Notes under the pieces: model-generated
Seen by the model: the letters and a program-made list of their open reading frames with translations, nothing else
Told to the model about the DNA's origin: nothing
Databases searched by the model: none
Part shown: piece by piece, positions 1 through 4,823 of the stretch
Numbering within the stretch: the stretch's first letter is position 1
Layout: each line of letters starts with the position of its first letter
Translations under genes and position numbers: made by a program
Assembly (NCBI GenBank): GCA_031277995.1
Contig: JAITLH010000073.1
Location: 1-7,641 of the forward strand
Source of the DNA: Deltaproteobacteria bacterium
GTDB taxonomy: Bacteria; Desulfobacterota; Desulfarculia; Adiutricales; Adiutricaceae
Length of the DNA stretch: 7,641 bases
Reading direction: 5' to 3'

Positions 1-1951
1 TTGGTTTGACCCGGCCTGGATAGCCATAGTTTTATGCGGCTGGCCCATTATCAAAGGCGCCTTTGAAGGTTTGGTAAAAGACTTTGACGTCACCGCCGAC
101 GTTTTGGTGGGCCTAGCCTTAATCGCCGCCATTTTCATCGGGGAGTATTTCGCCGCCGGGGAAGTGGCCTTCATCATGTCCCTTGGCTCAACGCTTGAGG
201 AAAGAACCCTTAGAAAGGCCAGGGAAGGCATCGAAAAACTTATTAGCCTAACCCCTAACGTAGCCAGGGTCATAAGGCCCGCCCAGGTTAAGGAAACCCC
301 GGCCGCGACAACCGGCCTAGACGAACCTAATAAAGGCGCCGAACTTAGCTTCAGCCAAGGGCTTAGCGTTAGCGCCGATCTTACTGACAGCGCCGGGCAT
401 GGCCAAGGCGCTGGGCTTTTGGCGGAAAGCGAAAAAGAAGAAATCGTCCCGGCCGAGGAAGTTAGGGTAGGCGACCTGGTTAGGGTTCTCCCCGGCGAGA
501 TTATCCCCGTTGACGGAACCATCTCCTTTGGCCAAACGGCCGTGGATCAATCCCTTATGACCGGGGAGTCCTTGCCGGTGGATAAGGGCGTGGGGGACGA
601 AATTTTTAGCGGCACGGTTAACCAGCTTGGCTCCATTGACTTTAAGGCCACCAAGGTTGGCCAGGACAGTTCCCTCCAAAAAATGATCCGCTTGGTCGAA
701 TCGGCCGGGGCCGAAAAAACCCCCATCGTCAGGACCATGGATCGCTGGGCCACCTGGATCGTGGCCCTGGCCTTAGGCACGGCCTTAATCACCTGGGGAG
801 CGACGGGTGAGTTTATAAGGGCCGTCACCATCTTGGTCGTCTTTTGCCCTTGCGCCTTGGTTCTTTCCACCCCAACGGCCATCATGGCCGGGATCGGGAA
901 CGCCAGTAACCTTGGGGTTTTGATCTCTTCAGGGGACGCCTTGGAGCGCTTGGCCAAGGTCAAAGTCGTGGCCTTTGACAAGACCGGCACCCTAACCAAC
1001 GGCCAACCCGAGGTCACGGCCGTAAAACCCTTTGGCCGGATCTCCGAAAACGAGCTTTTATCCTGGGCGGCCACGGCCGAGAGGCGATCCGAACACCCCT
1101 TGGCCAAAGCCGTTATCCGTTACGCCAAAAAACTGGGCGCTCCCTTAAACGACATCGAAGAATTTAGCTTGATTCCCGGCCGGGGCGTCAAGGTCAAGGC
1201 CAACGGTCACGACATAGTCGAGGGTAACCTTAAGCTCATGGAAGAAGAGTCTTTGGCCTTGCCCCAGGAAGTTCTGGAGGCGGCCCAAAACGAACAAAAA
1301 GAAGGCCGAGCCGTTATCTTCACCGGTCTTGACGGAGAGCCGGTCGGCTTTGTCGCCTTATCCGATACCCTTAGGGCCAACGCCCGATCCACGGTCCAAC
1401 AAATCGAGGCCGAGGGGGTAAAAACCATCCTCCTAACCGGGGATCACGTCAACGCCGCGGCCAGGGTAGCCAAGGAATCCGGCATCAATGAGGTCAGAAG
1501 CGAACTTCTTCCCGAAGACAAGGTCAATATCCTAAAAGAAGAATTGCGATCCCCCCGCTGGGGCAATACCCTCATGGTCGGTGACGGCCTAAACGACGCC
1601 CCGGCCCTTAAGAGCGCTTACGTAAGCTTAGCCATGGGCGGAGTAGGTAGCGGCATGGCCGTTGACGCCGCCGACGGGGTCTTGGTTAAGGACGACTTAA
1701 ACCGCATTCCCCATCTTCTGAGGTTAGCCAAAAAAACCGACTCGACCATCAAGTTCAATATCCTTTTGTCCATGCTTTTAAACCTCATTACGGTCATCCT
1801 CGCGGCCATGGGCCTAATGGGTCCGGTCATCGGGGCCTTGGCCCACAACGCCGGGGCGTTTTTGATAGTCTTTAATTCCGCCCGCCTTTTGGGACTCAAA
1901 GACAAAACCAATCCCCCGCTTGCCCAGGGCCAAGGCGCCCACGCGCTTTAG
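1..1951 (+). CDS. Heavy-metal-translocating P1B-type ATPase, 5'-truncated by the window edge
   Basis: Integral membrane pump that uses ATP to move a soft or transition metal ion across the cytoplasmic membrane. The frame is open to base 1 and the 23 codons before the first in-frame start-like TTG (71) already read as ATPase sequence (DPAW, GWPIIKGA), so the true start lies outside. Numbering from the codon at 71: paired membrane helices to about 36, actuator domain with TGES at 164-167, ion-site helix with CPC at 259-261, phosphorylated Asp303 in DKTGT, HP at 342-343, PGRG at 369-372, TGD at 456-458, GDGLND at 504-509, and final helices with HNAG at 592-595 and NSARLL from 602. All catalytic motifs are intact. 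A stretch of about 50 residues (72-122) interrupts the actuator domain. The last helices lack both the YN/MxxSS pattern of Cu+ pumps and the K/D pattern of Zn/Cd pumps, so the metal is left open. No N-terminal metal-binding domain is visible in this part. Confidence 0.95.
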   Translation, partial: WFDPAWIAIVLCGWPIIKGAFEGLVKDFDVTADVLVGLALIAAIFIGEYFAAGEVAFIMSLGSTLEERTLRKAREGIEKLISLTPNVARVIRPAQVKETPAATTGLDEPNKGAELSFSQGLSVSADLTDSAGHGQGAGLLAESEKEEIVPAEEVRVGDLVRVLPGEIIPVDGTISFGQTAVDQSLMTGESLPVDKGVGDEIFSGTVNQLGSIDFKATKVGQDSSLQKMIRLVESAGAEKTPIVRTMDRWATWIVALALGTALITWGATGEFIRAVTILVVFCPCALVLSTPTAIMAGIGNASNLGVLISSGDALERLAKVKVVAFDKTGTLTNGQPEVTAVKPFGRISENELLSWAATAERRSEHPLAKAVIRYAKKLGAPLNDIEEFSLIPGRGVKVKANGHDIVEGNLKLMEEESLALPQEVLEAAQNEQKEGRAVIFTGLDGEPVGFVALSDTLRANARSTVQQIEAEGVKTILLTGDHVNAAARVAKESGINEVRSELLPEDKVNILKEELRSPRWGNTLMVGDGLNDAPALKSAYVSLAMGGVGSGMAVDAADGVLVKDDLNRIPHLLRLAKKTDSTIKFNILLSMLLNLITVILAAMGLMGPVIGALAHNAGAFLIVFNSARLLGLKDKTNPPLAQGQGAHAL

Positions 1952-1978
1952 ACCCCTTAACCATTTGGTCAAGGGGTC
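1951..1978 (+). terminator. Stem-loop overlapping the ATPase stop codon, possible terminator
   Basis: GACCCCTTAACCA (1951-1963) pairs with TGGTCAAGGGGTC (1966-1978) with a single A-C mismatch; with a realistic loop the stem is about 11 bp. The first base is the last base of the TAG stop. No T-run follows on the + strand, so as a Rho-independent terminator it is incomplete; it may instead protect the 3' end of the ATPase mRNA. Confidence 0.4.
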
Positions 1979-2013
1979 AAGGCCAAAGCGGCCAGCGACT
2001 AAGACGGGGTTCA

Positions 2014-2080
2014 TTTGGCCAGTCTTACTTGGCCAGTTAACTTAGCCAGCTAACTTGGCCAGCCAAATTTGGCCAGCCAA
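2014..2080. repeat. 13-bp tandem repeat (CTTGGCCAGYYAA-like), five imperfect copies
   Basis: Consecutive units begin at 2014, 2028, 2041, 2054 and 2068, with unit lengths of 13 or 14. Each contains TTGGCCAG or TTAGCCAG, most with the palindrome TGGCCA. The repeat sits in the convergent gap between the ATPase and csoR, outside any reading frame that I can support. Function unknown: it could be a minisatellite from slippage or a protein-binding cluster. Confidence 0.7.
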
Positions 2081-2115
2081 CTTTGACAAATCTTGCTTTC
2101 TCTTTTACTTTAGAC

Positions 2116-2165
2116 AAAAAAAAGATCGCCTAAGTAATGATGGAAATCATTACTTAGGCGATCTT
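2116..2165 (-). terminator. Rho-independent terminator of csoR, perfect 20-bp stem
   Basis: The arms 2122-2141 and 2146-2165 are perfectly complementary (20 bp) around a GGAA loop, which fits the stable GNRA tetraloop pattern. On the - strand the hairpin is followed by T8 (the A-run at 2116-2123, its last two bases in the stem). It lies 35 bp past the csoR stop codon, in the right orientation. On the + strand it has only a short T-run (GGTTTATAAAA), so stopping transcription coming from the ATPase would be less efficient. Confidence 0.88.
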
Positions 2166-2199
2166 GGTTTATAAAATACCTACCAAAAGAATATCTAAA

Positions 2200-2475
2200 T
2201 TAGGTCATTCTGGAAAATTGCTCAATGGCCCTGGCTAATTTTTTAAGGGTCTTGTCGGCTTCCCCGCTGGCGATGCCCGCCAAAACGCAGTTACCCAAAT
2301 GGCCTTCCAAGATGGTCTGCCCCGTTTTGTGCAAAGCCGCCTTGGCCGCGGATATCTGAACCAAGATATCCTCGCAAGGTATGTCCTTTTGGACCATGCC
2401 AATAAGGCCCCGGACCTGGCCTTCAATCCGCCTTAACCTGGCCACGACTTTGTCAACGTCCATGCAATCGCGCAT
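2200..2475 (-). CDS. csoR: CsoR/RcnR-family (DUF156) metal-sensing transcriptional repressor
   Basis: Small all-helical DNA-binding repressor, 91 aa, a normal length for the family. The family signature RLRRIEGQVRGL lies at residues 13-24 and the core ILVQISAAKAAL at 37-48. Metal ligands Cys34, His59 and Cys63 have the same spacing (25 and 4 residues) as the Cu(I) site C36-H61-C65 of Mycobacterium tuberculosis CsoR. This argues against a formaldehyde-type FrmR or a persulfide-type CstR, which lacks the His. The residue before Cys34 is Pro, not the second-shell Tyr of that CsoR, so copper is likely but not certain. The ATG at 2475 is preferred: GGGGAG lies 9 nt upstream, whereas the in-frame ATG at 2463 is 21 nt away. 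In the family, metal binding releases the repressor from DNA. The gene converges with the metal ATPase, the usual functional partner, but has its own transcript and terminator. The ATPase promoter lies outside the window. Confidence 0.93.
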   Translation of the reverse strand: MRDCMDVDKVVARLRRIEGQVRGLIGMVQKDIPCEDILVQISAAKAALHKTGQTILEGHLGNCVLAGIASGEADKTLKKLARAIEQFSRMT

Positions 2476-2480
2476 TATCC

Positions 2481-2497
2481 TTGTCTCCCCCCACTAA
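2481..2497 (-). promoter_or_regulatory. Candidate CsoR/RcnR-type operator in the csoR leader
   Basis: On the - strand the leader reads TTAGTGGGGGGAGACAA just before csoR: a G6 tract flanked by AGT on one side and AGAC on the other. Known operators of one class in this family have a G-tract between inverted TACT/AGTA flanks, so this is a partial match. It overlaps the ribosome-binding G-run, so the G-richness may simply reflect the Shine-Dalgarno. A weak promoter-like pair (TTGGCG at 2527-2532, TAACAA at 2505-2510, 16-bp spacer) lies just upstream. Confidence 0.28.
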
Positions 2498-2810
2498 ACT
2501 AATTTTGTTACCGGAAAATCCCGAAACGCCAAATCGAGATCGACCAACAATAAACTGTCTTTAGCTTGATTTTTCTTTTTTTAGCTCTTTAAAAAATTCA
2601 ATTAGCCCTCGACCGGGGCGACTGATTTTTTTAGCCATGGCCCAAAAGCCCTTTCGTTTCCCTTCAAAAACCCCCGCCCCCAAAAATCCCCCGGCCGGAT
2701 TCGCGATCTTTGGAGGTTGACCCCAGGGGACCTTTCCATGATAACACGTATCGACCCCAATGGCATGGGCTTGGCTAGCGCTTTACCCGGGCTTTACTTA
2801 CTTTTGACGC
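2498..2810. other. Intergenic stretch with no supported gene
   Basis: Leader and upstream region of csoR on the left, 3' flank of the regulator gene on the right. It contains an A/T-only hairpin (2577-2583 with 2590-2596) and the short dyad CCCCAGGGG (2721-2729). Neither is convincing as a terminator or operator. Short open frames here have no family likeness and overlap low-complexity repeats. Confidence 0.6.
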
Positions 2811-2887
2811 CTTGGCCTTGGCCTTGGCCGCCTTTACATGGGCCTTACCTTGGGCCTTACAATGGGCTTTGCCTTGGGTCTTACTTG
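2811..2887. repeat. Low-complexity tandem repeats: CTTGGC hexamers, then a 12-bp unit
   Basis: CTTGGC occurs three times in direct succession at 2811-2828. After an 11-bp break, a 12-bp unit (GGGCCTTACCTT-like) occurs four times without gaps at 2840-2851, 2852-2863, 2864-2875 and 2876-2887. Related words (GGGCTTTACT, GGGCCTTTACTC) are scattered to about 2935. Read on the - strand in the frame of the upstream regulator gene, the 12-bp units encode QVRP-KAKP-IVRP-KVRP, after that gene's TAA. Confidence 0.75.
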
Positions 2888-2929
2888 ATCTTGACGCGGC
2901 CTGTCTTTACTGGGGCCTTTACTCGGGCT

Positions 2930-4726
2930 TTACTCGGATTCAAAGGCGGTAAGCCCTGGGTATTTTTTTAGCTTATAGGGCATTACGTTTCGTTTAAGGC
3001 CCAGGAGGTCGGCGGCGCGATTGGGAACCCCTTTGGCCTCAATCAAAGCCTTTCTTAGTAACTCTTCCTCAAACTCGGCCAAGATGGAAACCAGATCGCC
3101 GCCCTCGGGCGCGACCGGGGCCAGGATCTCGGAAAGGTCGGTCGGGGGCAGATCGACGTACTTATCCCACTTGTATTTAAAAACGTTTCGCCTAAGGCCC
3201 AGTAAATCGGCCGCCCTGCTTTGGACCCCGTTACCCAGGACCATGGCCTTACGGATCATGGCTTCCTCAAGGGCGGAAACGGCGTCGGTTAAGCTGACCT
3301 TACCTGGAAGTAAGGCTATGACCCTGGAATTGAAATCCGCTCCGGAGAGGTTATTAGCGTCCGGGGCCTTGGGGCCTGGGCCAGCTTGGCCCGGGGCTTT
3401 GTCCCAGGCGGGTAAACCAGCCGGGCTTTTTTCCGAAAAATTACCCTGGCCTTCCAGGCTACTTTCACCGCCAAAGGGCCCAGCCGTTTCCCCCATGGGA
3501 GCCGCGCCCGCCGAACCCGTTACGCTTGGCCGCGAGGCCCAAACCGCGGCCGGTTTCCTAATCTCCTCGGGCAAATCCGAGGGCAGGATCTCGCTCCCGG
3601 TACACAAAACCAAGCCCCGCTCGATAACGTTTTCCAGTTCCCTGACGTTTCCCGGCCATTTATAGGCGTACAGTAAACGCATGGTCTCGGAATTTACCGT
3701 GGGCCTTACGGCTCTTTCCCGACCGAATTTGTCCAAAAAATGTTCCACCAAAAGCGGGACGTCATCCATTCTATCCCTAAGGGGCGGCATTTTTATGTGA
3801 ACGACGTTTAGCCTAAAAAACAGATCTTCCCTAAAGCGTTTGGCCTCGACCTCGGCCTTTAGGTCCCTATTGGTGGCCGTAATCAGCCTAACGTTTAGCT
3901 GGATTAAATTGCCCCCGCCCCCGACCCGTTCCAAGGTCCGTTCTTGCAAAACCCGAAGCAAAGTAACTTGCGTTGAGGAACCCATTTCCCCAATCTCGTC
4001 CAAAAAAAGCGTCCCATGGTTGGCCAATTCAAACCGACCGGCCCGTCCTTGCCCGGCCCCGGTATAGGCCCCTTTCTCGTAGCCAAATAGTTCGCTTACC
4101 AGTAACGATTCCGATAGGGCCGAGCAATTCACGGCCACGAAAGGCTTTTCCGCCCTGGGACTATTGTGGTGGATGGCCTTGGCCACGACTTCCTTTCCGG
4201 TGCCGCTCTCCCCGGTAATGAGAACGTTGGCCGTTGTGGGCGCGACTTTTTCCACTAGCTGGTAAAGCTCGGTCATGGGCTTGGATTTGCCAATCAAATT
4301 CCCAAAGCTATGGCGCTGGGACAATTCCGCCTTAAGGACCTTGTTTTGCCTAGCCAAGCTTGATAATTCCAAGGCCTTGGCCGCGCACCTAAGTAAATCG
4401 TCGTTATGGTAGGGCTTGGTCAAATAGTCAAAGGCGCCTTTTTTTATGGCCTCAACGGCGAGCCTGGTATCGTTATGGGCCGTCAACATGACCACGGGCA
4501 CTTCGTTTCTCTCAAGCTTAATCTTACTTAAAAGCTCCATCCCGTCCCCATCGGGCATGGTGATATCGGTCATGACCAAATCCATCTCCGGACTTTCCCT
4601 AAACAGATCCAGCGCCTCCCTTCCGCTCCCGGCCTCAATCACGTTGTAACCTTCGGATTGCAAGAGTTGGCCTAAGATCAATCGATAATTGGGTTCGTCG
4701 TCAACCACGAGGATGGTGGCGGTCAT
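2930..4726 (-). CDS. NtrC-family sigma-54-dependent response regulator with two C-terminal Fis-type HTH domains
   Basis: Phosphorylation-controlled activator of sigma-54 RNA polymerase, 598 aa; typical members have 440-480. Receiver domain 3-120: acidic Asp9/Asp10, phospho-acceptor Asp54, Thr82, Lys104. AAA+ domain about 143-385: Walker A GESGTGKE 172-179, sigma-54 loop GAYTGA 219-224 (usual form GAFTGA), Walker B LFLDEIGE 240-247, candidate arginine finger in FREDLFFRLN around 298-307, sensor-II WPGNVREL 357-364. A Pro/Gly/Ala/Ser-rich linker of about 80 residues (391-470) follows, then two Fis-type HTH units (about 484-523 and 551-588), both containing RAADLLGL; I count 22 identities over 38 aligned residues. 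A single such unit is the norm. The start is set by GGAGGG (4732-4737), 5 nt before the ATG. It is the second gene of the operon, 97 bp after the kinase that presumably phosphorylates it. The target promoters are not identifiable here. Confidence 0.95.
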   Translation of the reverse strand: MTATILVVDDEPNYRLILGQLLQSEGYNVIEAGSGREALDLFRESPEMDLVMTDITMPDGDGMELLSKIKLERNEVPVVMLTAHNDTRLAVEAIKKGAFDYLTKPYHNDDLLRCAAKALELSSLARQNKVLKAELSQRHSFGNLIGKSKPMTELYQLVEKVAPTTANVLITGESGTGKEVVAKAIHHNSPRAEKPFVAVNCSALSESLLVSELFGYEKGAYTGAGQGRAGRFELANHGTLFLDEIGEMGSSTQVTLLRVLQERTLERVGGGGNLIQLNVRLITATNRDLKAEVEAKRFREDLFFRLNVVHIKMPPLRDRMDDVPLLVEHFLDKFGRERAVRPTVNSETMRLLYAYKWPGNVRELENVIERGLVLCTGSEILPSDLPEEIRKPAAVWASRPSVTGSAGAAPMGETAGPFGGESSLEGQGNFSEKSPAGLPAWDKAPGQAGPGPKAPDANNLSGADFNSRVIALLPGKVSLTDAVSALEEAMIRKAMVLGNGVQSRAADLLGLRRNVFKYKWDKYVDLPPTDLSEILAPVAPEGGDLVSILAEFEEELLRKALIEAKGVPNRAADLLGLKRNVMPYKLKKYPGLTAFESE

Positions 4727-4823
4727 TCATGCCCTCCGGCTTTGGTTCCCTCTAACCAAGGTCCCGATAAAAATTTAAACAAAATAAAAACCCGTTCTTT
4801 CTTCTTCTTTCTTTTCCCTTTTT
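4727..4823 (-). other. Kinase-regulator intergenic leader with homopurine tract and strong RBS
   Basis: Going leftward, the kinase stop is followed by about 30 nt of nearly pure A/G (A7 GGG AAAA G AAAG AAG...), then an AT-rich stretch, a 6-bp hairpin (TTGGTT 4742-4747 with AACCAA 4754-4759), and the Shine-Dalgarno GGAGGG (4732-4737) for the regulator. Genes in such operons usually overlap or nearly touch, so this gap could hold an internal promoter or translational control; no clear promoter is visible. Confidence 0.4.

Noticed and set aside
71..73. TTG as the start codon of the ATPase
   Set aside because: The frame is open to base 1 and the upstream codons encode recognisable ATPase sequence, so this is an internal Leu codon.
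547..1107. 186-aa ORF antisense to the ATPase
   Set aside because: Lies wholly opposite a strongly conserved gene with intact motifs; its protein has no domain pattern and reflects codon bias.
2577..2596. Terminator for the regulator operon
   Set aside because: The hairpin is only A/T pairs (7 bp), more than 300 bp from the stop codon, and is unlikely to be stable.
2721..2729. CCCCAGGGG dyad as a CsoR operator
   Set aside because: The dyad arms do not extend beyond four bases and it lies about 245 bp upstream of csoR.
2717..2971. 84-aa + strand ORF
   Set aside because: Its sequence is the translation of tandem low-complexity repeats, it overlaps the 3' end of the regulator gene and has no family likeness.
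3021..3665. 214-aa ORF antisense to the regulator
   Set aside because: Mirror frame of the HTH and linker coding region; Ser/Pro/Ala-rich without recognisable motifs.
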